A stretch of 37,095 nucleotides of DNA from Actinomortierella ambigua (lineage: Eukaryota > Mortierellomycota > Mortierellomycetes > Mortierellales > Mortierellaceae), in assembly GCA_016098155.1 (NCBI GenBank), contig JAAAJB010000351.1:1-37095 (forward strand), read 5' to 3'. Positions 8,817 to 19,200 of the stretch are shown piece by piece; position 1 is the first letter of the stretch; each line of letters opens with the position of its first letter. A model generated the notes under the pieces. The model did not search any database. It was given only the letters and a program-made list of their open reading frames with translations, and was not told where the DNA came from. Made by a program: the position numbers and the translations under genes.

Positions 8817-11726
8817 ATGCCTTCGACCATCTCTGTGGACCTGAGCCGTGATGGATCCTCCGTTGCTCTGGCTCCAGTTGCCAGCTCTGGCACAAAGCCG
8901 ACCCTCGCATCGACTGATGCCTCCTCCTTCCCTTCTGCCGCCGCTGCCGCTGCTGCTGCTGCAGTAGCAGCTAATGTTGCTGCAGGCGCTCCCATGACCA
9001 AACACGACATTGTTGTTGTGAACACAAAATCAGCTCACCTTCCCACGGATAGCGCCTTTCTTCCTACACACCCTCAACAACAACAACAGCAACAGCACTC
9101 ATGTTCACAACAGCCGCCGCTAGGCAATAACAATAACGCCCACACCACCACCCCCAACAACTCCAATATCAACAACACTGATATCAATAACAAGAACAAT
9201 CATATCAACAACACTACCATCATCGACACTGACATGGAGATCGATTCAACCCATGACTCGGAGGACAATGGCACCGACACTGATACAACCTCGACTTCGC
9301 ACTCATCGTCGTCGTCGTCGTCATCACCATCCTCACAGCCCACAACGCCGGAGCACCTAGCCTACTCTTGTTTTGGCGACCGATGCTATTCTTCTACATC
9401 TTCTACTTCTTCGGATCCAACATCACCCGTGGTGGTGGTGCACGACTCCACCATCAGCTCTGGCAAGGATGGAGAAAAGGCCAAGACTGTTCCTGTCCCT
9501 GCCCCTGTTTCACCTGCTGCTCCCGCCCCCACCCCTGCCTACGCCGGCTCTGGGGCCGATTCTTGCCTCCAGGAGGAAAATGAGGAGGAAAGCGTGGACG
9601 AGTCCACCGTCGAGGGCAATCAGGAAAAGGGCAAGGGGAAAGGCAAGGGAAAGGGCAAGGGCAAGGGGATGAAGAGCACGGGGGACGAGGATGAGGAGGA
9701 CGATTCCATACACTCTACGCCGACAAATGCTACATTGTTTGTGTCACCACCAACAACAACAATACCAACAACACAACCAGCAACAGCATCGACAACAACA
9801 ACAATAGCGATACCCACATCAACCACCTCGAGTACCAAGAGCAAGAGCACCTATACAGGTACCCCAGCCTCGTCTTCTTCTTCTTCTTTGCCATCCTCGT
9901 CGACTGCAGGCTCCTCTGGCAAGCGGCCTATTGTGAGCTCCTCCGCTCAATACACCCAATATACCCATGGCAATGGCAGCAGCAGCAGCAGCAGCAGTAG
10001 TGGCCACGCGGGTGGAAGTAGCAGCAGTGGCTCCAAGCCATCTGGAAGTGGCTCTGGGTCATCATCATCTGCTGCCGCAGCATCGGCTAGTGGCAGTGGC
10101 AGTGGCAGTGGTAGCGGCAGCGGCAGCGGTAGTGGCAGCGGTGGTGGCAGTGGTAGCACGTCTAGGACGTCGACGCCGCCACCACGAGCGCCCACAGAAG
10201 CGCAGAAGAGCGAGAGAACGTTTACGCAAGAAGACTTGATTGCGTATGAGGACCTACCACCAGGCTTTGATTTCTTTGGAGGAGGCGAGGGATCAGGAGG
10301 AGGAGCAGGAGGCGGTGGAGGCGGAGTACCGTTCTACGATGTCGACCCACGGACGGGGGTGATCTACGGCGACCCTCACTGGGTCATGCGCCAGCACCTG
10401 ATGCCAGAGGTCTGTTATGACCAGTACCAGGTCGAGCACGACGAGGCCGACCCCAAGAAGCTGAACGTGTTTAACAAGCATGGCGGGCTTATTTACTACT
10501 ACCCGGGCCGAGTGATCGGCAACGATCAAGACACGATTCGAGGACTGAATGTTGTTGGCCCGCTGTGGGCGATCAGCGGCCGGATCTCGACCTGGAACAC
10601 ACTGATGGCCACGGAGCCGTCGTCGAACCGTCAGATCCGGATCGCGATGGAGGGTTCCACCAAGAAGAAGAATGCTCAGGCCCTGTCCGCCGGTCTATCG
10701 TCGTCGGCAAAGGCCAAGGCCAAGGAGTCGTCCACTACAGCAGCAGCAACAACAACAGCCGCGGCGGAAAAGTCGATGATGATGGATGGGGCGCAGGCAC
10801 GGTTCGTGTTCCGATGGAAGGAGAGCGACTGCGTGGTCGAGTACCGCAAGCAAAAGGATCAGTACCGGATCACGGCCTCGGAGATGTGTGGTGGGACCTC
10901 GAAATGGAAGCCGCCGACCGCGTTCCGGCCCGTGCAAGTCTTTCATGGCGAGGGGACGGAGAACCATGCATCGTTGGCCCAAGCGAATGCACAGGCAGGT
11001 ACGCCTTCACCTTTCGATCCACGACGGTTTTTACAGCGGTTGTCGGAATACCGAGTCCAGTCTGGTGCGGTCCGTAAAGAGGGAGTCTTTGAGCTGTACA
11101 ATCCCGATACGATGCCGGTCGAGTTTCGCACGTTTTTGATGCTGGTGTCCTTGGTCATCCTTGAGATCGTCCGCCCAGTTGAGGAAAAGGCCATGCTCAA
11201 GGAGTTTCCCCAGCTCGTCATTGCCAACCGCCAACGCGCCGCGTCCCTGGGCAAGCAGTACCATGCCGCGACTGCAGCCATGGCCTCGGTGGGCTCGCCC
11301 GGCATGGCCTCGCCTGCGATGCTCCATCAGCGGCAGCAACAGCTGCGGCAGAAGCCGCTATCTTCGACTGTCCAAAAGGCAGCGACGTGGGCGACACCGA
11401 CGACGACAACGACCACCACAACGGACTTGAACGGAGCAGAGCTTACGTATTGCCGGCCGCCGCCCGATTACTTTTCGCTGCCATCATTGACACCGTCGAC
11501 GACGATGGAGGCGAGCGGTGTTGTTGTTGGGTCCGCGTCGTCGGCTTCGGGGTCGACGGGCTCGCTGTCGGAGACGTCCGTTTCGTCGCCGGCGGTTCCT
11601 GCAAAGCCGACATTGCATGTGGCGACAACGATGCCGGTGGCTCAGAAGCCAGCACCGGTGGTGCCATCACCGGCGTCTCCTGTCAAGGCGAAGAAGAAGA
11701 AGTGGGGACTTTTTGGTCGAAAGTAG
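8817..11726 (+). CDS. Large low-complexity protein with a conserved C-terminal domain, possibly tubby/LURP-like
   Basis: One continuous frame of 969 codons from the ATG at 8817; an in-frame ATG at 8772 would add 15 residues. Residues 1 to about 465 are low-complexity: Ala runs, Gln and Asn runs, Ser runs, a Lys-Gly dipeptide repeat and a Ser-Gly dipeptide repeat. From about residue 467 (FTQEDLIAYEDLPPGFDFF) the composition becomes normal. Residues about 505-800 look like a folded domain with alternating beta-type segments (PFYDVDPRTGVIYGDPHWVM, GPLWAISGRISTWNTLMA, RFVFRWKESDCVVEYRK) and a more hydrophobic segment, FLMLVSLVILEIV, near 768-780. This pattern recalls tubby C-terminal-like proteins of Mucoromycota, but I cannot confirm the fold. 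The protein ends KAKKKKWGLFGRK, a polybasic tail. Function unknown; no signal peptide. Alternatively it could be a fungal orphan family. Confidence 0.85.
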   Translation: MPSTISVDLSRDGSSVALAPVASSGTKPTLASTDASSFPSAAAAAAAAAVAANVAAGAPMTKHDIVVVNTKSAHLPTDSAFLPTHPQQQQQQQHSCSQQPPLGNNNNAHTTTPNNSNINNTDINNKNNHINNTTIIDTDMEIDSTHDSEDNGTDTDTTSTSHSSSSSSSSPSSQPTTPEHLAYSCFGDRCYSSTSSTSSDPTSPVVVVHDSTISSGKDGEKAKTVPVPAPVSPAAPAPTPAYAGSGADSCLQEENEEESVDESTVEGNQEKGKGKGKGKGKGKGMKSTGDEDEEDDSIHSTPTNATLFVSPPTTTIPTTQPATASTTTTIAIPTSTTSSTKSKSTYTGTPASSSSSSLPSSSTAGSSGKRPIVSSSAQYTQYTHGNGSSSSSSSSGHAGGSSSSGSKPSGSGSGSSSSAAAASASGSGSGSGSGSGSGSGSGGGSGSTSRTSTPPPRAPTEAQKSERTFTQEDLIAYEDLPPGFDFFGGGEGSGGGAGGGGGGVPFYDVDPRTGVIYGDPHWVMRQHLMPEVCYDQYQVEHDEADPKKLNVFNKHGGLIYYYPGRVIGNDQDTIRGLNVVGPLWAISGRISTWNTLMATEPSSNRQIRIAMEGSTKKKNAQALSAGLSSSAKAKAKESSTTAAATTTAAAEKSMMMDGAQARFVFRWKESDCVVEYRKQKDQYRITASEMCGGTSKWKPPTAFRPVQVFHGEGTENHASLAQANAQAGTPSPFDPRRFLQRLSEYRVQSGAVRKEGVFELYNPDTMPVEFRTFLMLVSLVILEIVRPVEEKAMLKEFPQLVIANRQRAASLGKQYHAATAAMASVGSPGMASPAMLHQRQQQLRQKPLSSTVQKAATWATPTTTTTTTTDLNGAELTYCRPPPDYFSLPSLTPSTTMEASGVVVGSASSASGSTGSLSETSVSSPAVPAKPTLHVATTMPVAQKPAPVVPSPASPVKAKKKKWGLFGRK

Positions 11727-12045
11727 TTTTCTCTCTCTCTCTCTCTCTCTCTCTCCCTCGCTCTTTTTTTGTATGTATTTCTATTGTAGCGCAATCATAA
11801 TGATGTTCTTTATCATATTTTCTTCGTCTATTGGGGCAACAAACATTCAGGCAACAATGTTTTGCAAGTGTATGTACGTGTTTATATGTGGTTTATTTGC
11901 TCGAATCATTGGTATAGACGTACGTCTTGGGACAGAGTGAAGCAGAGGTGCAAAAATAAGAGGGGAAAGAGGAGCAAAGGATTATAATACAAGGGGTGGT
12001 TTGGGTTGGTGGTGAGGGGGATTGCAGGGCTAGAAACTGTTTCTA
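11727..12045. other. Convergent 3' spacer
   Basis: Lies between the stop of the + gene at 11726 and the stop of the minus rhodanese gene at 12046. It begins with a TC array (11730-11755) immediately after the stop, so that array is in the 3' UTR of the + gene. A TTTATT at 11892-11897 is a candidate poly(A) signal for the minus gene, about 150 bases past its stop. No gene seen. Confidence 0.6.
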
Positions 12046-12210
12046 TTACTGGCCCTTGACCTTGGACTCGTAGTCAATCCACGAGCCAGCGTAGTTGCGG
12101 ACGCTGCTGTAGCCGAGGCTCTTGGCCGTCTCAAAGGCAATCCCGGAGCGACGACCACTTCGGCAGTAGAAAATGACTTCGTCATTCTTGTCAAACTTTT
12201 TGAAACCTGT

Positions 12211-12248
<38 letters not shown>

Positions 12249-13252
12249 GTGGGGTAAGTATTATTGAGAACGTACTACTAAGAAGGGGGAGGCGCGGGGA
12301 AAATAGTGTGGTCGTGTGTCGCGTGTCTCCTCTTCCGCTATTTTTCCCACAGCATGTTTTTTTTTTTACACACCCCAAAAAACATTCAACAATTATAACT
12401 GGACCCCCCCCCCCCTTCTCCCGATAGGGCGCTGAGGTTGGTTGTTGACTCCGCTTTCCTTCGCTTGCACATTATTACTCATGCATTGACAATCTCCGTG
12501 AGAGTCTTCTTTTGGTTTCCGTGTGATCCCTGTCCTTGTGTTGATCCGTATTAGAGTTGCTCTTCAGCAACAGTAGACCAGCGGCGTTTCCTTTGGAGAC
12601 ACAATAGGGTGTACTCGCGCTACCCTCCCGATCTGTTCCATGTTGTTCAATTGGTAGCGTCTAGCTGTACTGCGTGTGTGTGTATATGCTTTCTCAACAG
12701 TCCATGGCTTCATTGATCCTGGCTTCCTGGCTTGGATGCATCAGCAACAGGAGAAATGGGGGATGGGGGGGGATAGACATGGATGTAATAGGAGAAGGGG
12801 GTAAAAAAACAAAAATTACCAAAGCGAGCTTCAAACTCCTTGGCCTCGAGCGTCAATGCCTCCTGCAGTGTGCCGACGGGAATGTGGTGCGAAGTTGGGA
12901 TGACGCCCTGGGTGACCTCGCCCGGCTCGCGAACATCGATCAAGACGTAGTTCTATTTGTTGTTTTTTTTTCAAAATAGAGGTGAGTGATTAGTTTTTAA
13001 TTTTCGGAATCGAAGGTCAGTCCTCTCTCTGCATCTTCTCTCTTGTAAAGACTCTGCGAACTAGATTCTCCTTACCTTGTCAGACTTGTGGATGCGCTCA
13101 TCGAGCTCTTCAAAGGTGACAAGATCGGGTTTATTGGCCATAGCGTTGGCAGAAAAGGTTGAGAAGGAGGCAGAGGAGCGAGCGACACGGGGAGCAGCTT
13201 GGCGAGTGGCGTGGTAGAGGCTAGGGAGGACGAGGGATGAGAATGAAGGCAT
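12046..13252 (-). CDS. Mitochondrial single-domain rhodanese (thiosulfate sulfurtransferase family)
   Basis: Three exons on the minus strand: 13252-13076, 12952-12820 and 12206-12046; introns are GTAAGG...TAG and GTAATT...CAG. The join gives 156 aa with a clean frame. The first ~38 residues are rich in Arg, Ser and Ala without acidic residues, a mitochondrial targeting presequence. The rest is one rhodanese domain: LIDVREPGEV near 63-72, then the active-site loop CRSGRRSG, whose Cys carries the persulfide, and the C-terminal GSWIDY. Known relatives are yeast RDL1/RDL2; these move sulfane sulfur from thiosulfate or persulfides to acceptors such as glutathione or cyanide. The catalytic Cys is present, so the enzyme is predicted active. 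The second intron contains a GA array (12213-12245) next to its acceptor, a CT polypyrimidine tract in the transcript. RDL1 versus RDL2 cannot be decided by sight. Confidence 0.9.
12213..12245. repeat. GA/CT microsatellite within the rhodanese gene's second intron
   Basis: About 16 uninterrupted dinucleotide units. In the minus-strand transcript this is a CT array ending a few bases before the CAG acceptor at 12207, so it is the polypyrimidine tract of that intron. Confidence 0.85.
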
Positions 13253-13818
13253 TGTGAGAAAGGGGGGAAAAAAAGGAGGAGAAGAAGAAGAAATAGAAAG
13301 GTTGTGGAATCTCAGGTGGGTTTTATGGAAAGAAAATGCAATGGAAAGGATGGCAGAAGAGAATGAGAGTGTTTGAAGAAAAAAAGAAGGTTGTACAGCG
13401 CGAAGTTTTTCTATTTATCATCCGTGTCAAGAATGGTGACAGCGAAAATGAAGCACGCCATCGCTTCTCATTTTTTCTCCTGCTGGTGGTCGTCTTCCCC
13501 CACACCCTTTCGCTCGGTCGGAGTTCAACGGACAAGGAAAGATCTCTGCATCTCCCACCCCTGACTAAGCGCAACGCGGAGTGTGGAGGGATGACACGAA
13601 GAAGGTCCTACCTTCCTAGAGGTAAGAAGGGTGCTCATTAGATGATGGTAGGGTGCGCGATCAGGTTCAATTGATCGACATTTTTTTTTTCAAGAGCGCG
13701 CTAAAGCGTAACCCACATCATAAAACTCAGAGGGGATTTTTGAAATACATTGTGTTTATTCCCGTACTTCTCCTTCCTATCTCTTCATCTCGTTCTCGTT
13801 CAGGAAGCACCTTGATCT
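13253..13818. other. Spacer between rhodanese start and PEX3 stop
   Basis: Two tandem minus-strand genes flank it. It must hold the 3' UTR of PEX3, with TTTATT (AATAAA on the minus strand) at 13755-13760 about 60 bases past the stop, and the rhodanese promoter. No TATA box or coding frame stands out. Confidence 0.55.
13755..13760 (-). terminator. Candidate PEX3 poly(A) signal
   Basis: AATAAA on the minus strand, about 60 bases downstream of the PEX3 stop codon at 13819-13821. Hexamer and position are the only evidence. Confidence 0.45.
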
Positions 13819-15881
13819 CTAGTTGACCAATTGCTCGCTAAAGGAAGAGTAGATAATCGCCGAAAAGGCCTGGAGCTCCTTGACTCTGGACAAGCTATCG
13901 ACATACTCGTTGGGGACGCCATGGATGATCAGATGGACCTGTCGCGCGACCAAGGGCAGCAGCACAGCCAAAGGCACAGCCCGATCGACATCGTCCTCAT
14001 TCTCAATCTCCTCAATCATCTGACGGGGCTCCGCCAACAAAAAGGGGTTGAACGTTGGTTGGAGGGCCAAATGGAACCGCGCAAAGATCGTCGTCAGCGT
14101 CTTGTCCAACACGGTCGCAAAATCCTGGCTGTCGATGAAATCCCGCGTCTCATCCAACAGACTCCTCAGCACGGGGTCCTCGACCATGACCTCGAGCTCG
14201 TCCAAGCCACCGGCGCGCAAGACCTCGCGCTCGTCGGCGATATCGTCCGGCAGGATGTACTCGCGCATATTGACCCGTTCCATCTCCCCTGTCTGCTCGT
14301 TCTTGGTGTACTCGAGCCGTTCGCGGATCTCGTTCAACAGCTCGGCAAAGTCCTTGGCCGTCAGCGATTGCTTCAGCGAGAGCTTGCCCACAATGTCCTG
14401 CACTACCGCGTGCACACGCGCGTTCCATCGGCGCCACCCTTCGTGCAGGACCCAGTAGCTGAAGGTCAGGTATTTCTTTTCCGTCTGAAAGTCCAGTTGT
14501 CCGTTGGTTGTCGACATGGATCCCTTGGAGGAGGTCGTCGAGGTTTCGACGCGGATGGAAGGATCTGTGCTGGACAGAGCCATGACGGAGGAGACGTAGG
14601 TGAAGCGACCGAGCAGGTTGAGTTGCAACTGGGTCAGCAATGTCAGGAAGGTGAGCGAGTACAGGGCTGTGAGCGTCCGTGTGAAGCCTGTGATGTGATG
14701 ATCCAATGGGAGTTTTTTGTCATTAGTCAAGAGGAAAGAAAAAAAATTAGAGTTTTTTTTTTCTTCAAAGTTCTCCCACCGATCCGAGTAAAAGTGGGGG
14801 AGGAGGGAGGGAATGTGAAAAAAAAAGGCGAGAGGTGTACATACTCATGGTCTTGAGCTCGTTCCACAGCTCCAACTTGGTGCGACGGTCAATAGCTGGG
14901 GGTTGTTCAGCATCAGGGGTGGCAGCAGGTGTTGGCTCTTGTTGGAGTGGTTGTTGTTGTTGCTCGTGATCGGCGTGGACCTTGATCGCCGGTGCTGGCG
15001 CTGATGCGATCGATCCGTTGGGGGTGGCTTTGTTGTCCTCCTGCTTCTCTTCGGGCTTGCCCTCCTCGTGTGGTGTCTCGGCTGGAGATTCTGATGAACC
15101 GGTTGGCTCTGCCGAGGAGACATGGCCGTTGCTTTCCTTGTCCTTGTCACTCTCGTCGTTGTCGTCGTCGTCACTGGCAGGGGATGATGATGATGAGGAT
15201 GCCGGTGACGCTGGTGTTGTTGCCTCTGCCTCTGCTTTTGCCTCTACGCCATTCGGTTGCTCCCCGTCCGAGCTGTCGTTGCTGGAGGATGCGGATTCGT
15301 CCTGTTGTCCTTCCGTCGACGTTGATGCTGGCTCGGTCGATGAACCATTGGCGTGTTCAGCAGTGCTTTGGTCGGTGGTGGTAGTAGTGGCAGTGACTTG
15401 CTCAGGATCGTCGGCCTTCTTCTGTGGAGGCAGGATCATTGAGCTCTCAGGGGTGGGTTGGGGAGTTGGACGTTGAGAGCGGGACTGTTGCAGCTTGGCA
15501 GTGATCAGCTCGACATTGAGCTCGTGCAGCAGCTGGTCACCAAGAGTCGGCAACAACGACAGCACAGTGAAGACACAATCCTGCTGGTTCTGTTCGAAGC
15601 GGCGTTTCATGCTAGTTCATGATCGAGAGAGAGTGTAAGAGAGAGTGTGTGAATATGAAAGAGCAGAGACACAAGCTAGAGAGTGCGCGCAACCAGTGGG
15701 GGCATTATCTATAGGGAACCTACTTTTCCTTGGCGGTCCTCTCCTGGGCCGACTTTTCCTGAAACTCGATCAGCTTGCTTTTGGCGTACTTGCCCATCAT
15801 GTAGATGCCACCGGTGATGCCGGCGGTGATCATGAGACCGCGACGGTGCCGCTGGGCAAAACCCTGAATCGCGCCAATCAT
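13819..15881 (-). CDS. PEX3: Peroxisomal biogenesis factor 3 (peroxin-3)
   Basis: Three exons: 15881-15724, 15611-14845 and 14687-13819 (donors GTAGGT and GTATGT, acceptors TAG and CAG), joining to 597 aa. The N-terminus, MIGAIQGFAQRHRRGLMITA followed by a Gly-rich membrane segment ending GKYAKSKL, is the Pex3 peroxisome anchor. RFEQNQQDCVFTVLSLLPTL and later LELWNELKTMSFTRTLTALY and LTLLTQLQLNLLGRFTY are the family's most conserved blocks; the last block is rebuilt only by the second splice. Pex3 is the peroxisomal/ER membrane docking receptor for Pex19, which delivers membrane proteins. The family is usually 370-450 aa; here residues about 96-294, encoded at about 15490-14884, are a Ser/Glu/Thr/Asp/Pro-rich insertion, absent from the short loop normally found there. 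The start lies 415 bases from the divergent BET4 start. Confidence 0.93.
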
Positions 15882-16295
15882 TTGCCAGAGGTGGATAGTG
15901 CGGTCAGTGGGTTGGTGAGTCGGGAGATGGCGAGGAAAGAAGCTGGAGAGACGGAGAGGAGGAAAGAAGGTGCTCGGAGGAGAACTGCGAAGGGGAGAGA
16001 GAGAGGGTAGTGGGGAGGGGGAAGCAAGCAAGGTTGGACTTTCACAAGGGAGGGTGGGGGGGGGAGTGAGAGGAAGAGGAGCCAAAAAGAACATGTACCC
16101 CACGTGAGAGAGAGAGAGTGACTGTGAGTAGTGAAGAAGAAGACGGGTCCTCTCATCGTGCTGCATATACTACATTCATCGTCTTGAGGCACTACACCAC
16201 ACCACACACCACACACCACACCATTCTTCTACCATTACCACCTTGTAAATAGCTCACTCACTCATTCATTCATTCACTCGCTTGTTTCGACACTC
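15882..16295. promoter_or_regulatory. Divergent promoter between PEX3 and BET4
   Basis: Only 414 bases separate the start codons of the minus PEX3 gene and the plus BET4 gene, so both promoters lie here and may share elements. It contains a CACACC-type repeat at 16190-16222 and an ATTC tetramer run at about 16255-16278 just before the BET4 ATG. GA-rich sequence at 15950-16130 is pyrimidine-rich in the PEX3 direction. No TATA box is obvious. Confidence 0.6.
16190..16278. repeat. CACACC and ATTC short repeats in the BET4 leader
   Basis: Imperfect ACACC/ACACACC units at 16190-16222, then a CATT/ATTC tetramer run at about 16255-16278. Both lie immediately upstream of the BET4 start codon on the + strand, probably in the promoter or 5' leader. 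Confidence 0.7.
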
Positions 16296-19200
16296 ATGGT
16301 ATGCTCACCACAGAAGAAGCCTCGCCGCTCATTCATTCATCACCAGCTGAATGGACGCGTCCATCGAATCAACCCTTATCGCTCTTTATTTATTCTATTC
16401 TATCTTCTTTTTTTTTCGCGCTCATCTTCCACTGCAACTATAGGAAGGACGACACGGCCAAAAGAAACAGGTCTTCACCCCAGAGGGCCTCAAGGCCAAA
16501 AGCGAACGCGATGCGGAGCAGGTCAACGAGTTTTTGCAGCTCAAGGCCCAGCTCAACAAAGTCGTAAGTCGATTTTCCCACATTCCCCAAGGGGAGACAA
16601 AGCAAGGCCCTATCGACACGACCTACTCACTCTTTGCCTTTTTGCTTTCACCCATACCCTCCTCACTTCTTTTCAGCAAGAATCAAAGCAACACGATAAT
16701 GAGGCACTCAAAGTGACAACGGCCATCCTGCGCCGCACACCCGACTATTATTCCTGCTGGAACATTCGTCGCAACATTCTTCTCGAGGGTTTCCTCAAGG
16801 ACGTGTAAGTCCAAAAAAAAAAAGAAGGAATGGTGTCTGTGTGTTGCTTTCTTGCCTTGATACCCCCACGGATGTCTATTTTTTTGTTGTTTTTTTCTCA
16901 CGTATCCTTTCTCCCCCCCCCTCTTGCCCCCCTTCCACCACCCCCCCTTTTCCACCCCTTCGCTACAGTGACAAGGAGACAGCCGACAAGATCTACATGG
17001 GCGAACTGGAGTTTTTGCAAGAAAATCTAAAGCTGAATCCAAAGTCGTACTATATGTGGAACCACCGTCGTTGGTGCCTCGAACACATGAACAACCCGCC
17101 TTGGCATAAGGAGCTGGCCATGGTGGGCAAGTTCCTTGAGCTCGATGCCCGGAATTGTAAGTTGTAGTTTGTTGCTGTTGTGTGTGTTTGGACGAGCATG
17201 ATGTCATGGCTGATTGTTTGGGGTAAGAAGAGAAACAGGAACTGAACTGAACTGGGTAGGGGGGGAGGAAGGGAGGTTGAGATCATTTCCACAGGGTCAT
17301 TTTGAGCTAGTCTCAATCGGTTTAGCCTATCCCCAGCCCCGTCCATCCCATACCCAATCCCATCACACCCATACACCCAAAATATTTATTCTTCTCTCTT
17401 TATTTTTGCTCTGGTCTGCAAATTTTGACCTACTCTACTAGTCCATGGATGGGACTATCGCCGGTACATCATCCGACAACTGGACCAACAGGACAAGGGC
17501 AACGAGGACAAGATTCTCGAGCGAGCGCGGGGCGAGTTTGAGTTTACGACGACCAAGATCAGCCAAAACTTCTCCAACTACTCTGCATGGCACAACCGGA
17601 GCAAGCTGCTGACACAGCTCGTCGCGAGCATGACCGAGGACGAGAAGGAAGCAGTGGTCGAGAACGAGTTTGATCAGATCAAGAATGCAATCTACACCGA
17701 TCCCGAGGACCAGAGCGCGTGGCTGTACGAGCTGTGGCTTGTCGGCCGCGAGGACAAGCACATTTCGATCTTGGGCGCGTCCGTGATTTCGTTCCAGCCG
17801 CTGCTGGAGATTGTGGTGGCCTTTGACGAGACCATCCAGCTGCGACAGCCGTTCACGGTGATGACGCGTGTGAGCGACGATGCAGAGCCGACGCCGTTGG
17901 CGGGAGAGTGGAAGGCGACGGGCTCGGATGCCGGATTGGGATCGGTGTGGATTTTCCAACAGAGTCCCGAGAGTGTCTATGGGACCACGGTCGAGGTGGT
18001 GGTCTTTCCGGACGATGTCTGTGGACAACGGGCCGGGTCGCGCCTGATGGCGCCCGTTTGTTTTGAGCTCGAGACGATCAATCAGGACCTGGAGACCATC
18101 TCGGGTAGACTGACGCGTTTGCCCATCGGTCGTAATCTGATGTACGATGTCTCGAAACGGATCGGCCCTGTCCCGCCACCGGATGGCCGCCTCGATCACC
18201 CGGCGGTCACTAGCCCCGTCGCAAGTGGGGATGACCAACAACAACAGCAGCAGCATCAGCAACAGCAACAATCACCATCACAGCAACAGCCACAAAAACA
18301 GTATTTGGTGACTTCGTTGACACGGTCGTCCTCGGCCCAGGACCGGATCGATCTTTTGGAACGCGAGATTTCGGCGGTGCGGGAGCTGATGGAGATTGAG
18401 CCGGACAGCAAGTGGCCGTTGCAGGTGTTGTCGATGTTGCTGTCGGAGCAGCGCCGGACGATGAGTCTGTTTTCAAAGCGGGCCAAGGAGATGGACGACG
18501 AATGCATTGAGCTTCAGGAGAAACTGATCCAGATCGACCCGCTCCGTCAGGAGCGGTATGAGGACCGTCGAACCCAGCTCGTCTTTGACCGCGAGACGCT
18601 GCCGTTGTTGCGCGATAGCCGAACGCGGTTCCCAGAGTTGGAGTTTAGGACCGGTGATGAGGAAGACGAGGAAGTTGGTAGTGGTAGTGGTAGAGGAGGA
18701 GAAAAAAGAGAGATAGATCAGGACAAGGAGAAAAAGAAGGAGCGGGTGGCGCCGCCACCACGGCACTTGGATCTGTCGATGCGAGGACTGACGCATATCC
18801 CAATGTCGTCGTATTTCATCCACCTGGAGACGCTGAATCTGGACAGCAATGCGATCACGACGACGCGTTTCCTGCGGAATCTGTTGTCGGTGAAGCATCT
18901 CGTGCTGTCCAACAACTCGATCAAGCGACTGGAGGGGCTACAGCATGCACCGTCGCTGGCGTTTTTGACGCTGGAGAACAATCTGATTGGACGATGGGAG
19001 GACTTTGTGTCGGGCTTTGTCTTTTGGGGCGAGGGCAAGCTGAGCCGGACGGGGGCCACGGTGCAGGTCAAGATGGGTGGAAATCCACTGATGGAGAACG
19101 AGGGCGGAGAGTATGTCTTGGAGAAGCGATGGGATGATGTGGGTGTGGTCGGGGTCCACGTCCAGTTCAAGACCGATGAACAGATTGCCATGGAGGAGAC

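Noticed and set aside
9585..9680. Lys-Gly and, further on, Ser-Gly dipeptide repeats as possible mobile or antifreeze/silk-like elements
   Set aside because: They are in-frame low-complexity expansions within the 8817-11726 protein and have no mobile-element ends or target duplications.
13831..14856. 341-codon + strand open frame opposite PEX3
   Set aside because: It is the antisense shadow of the conserved PEX3 exon 3; the minus strand gives recognisable Pex3 sequence.
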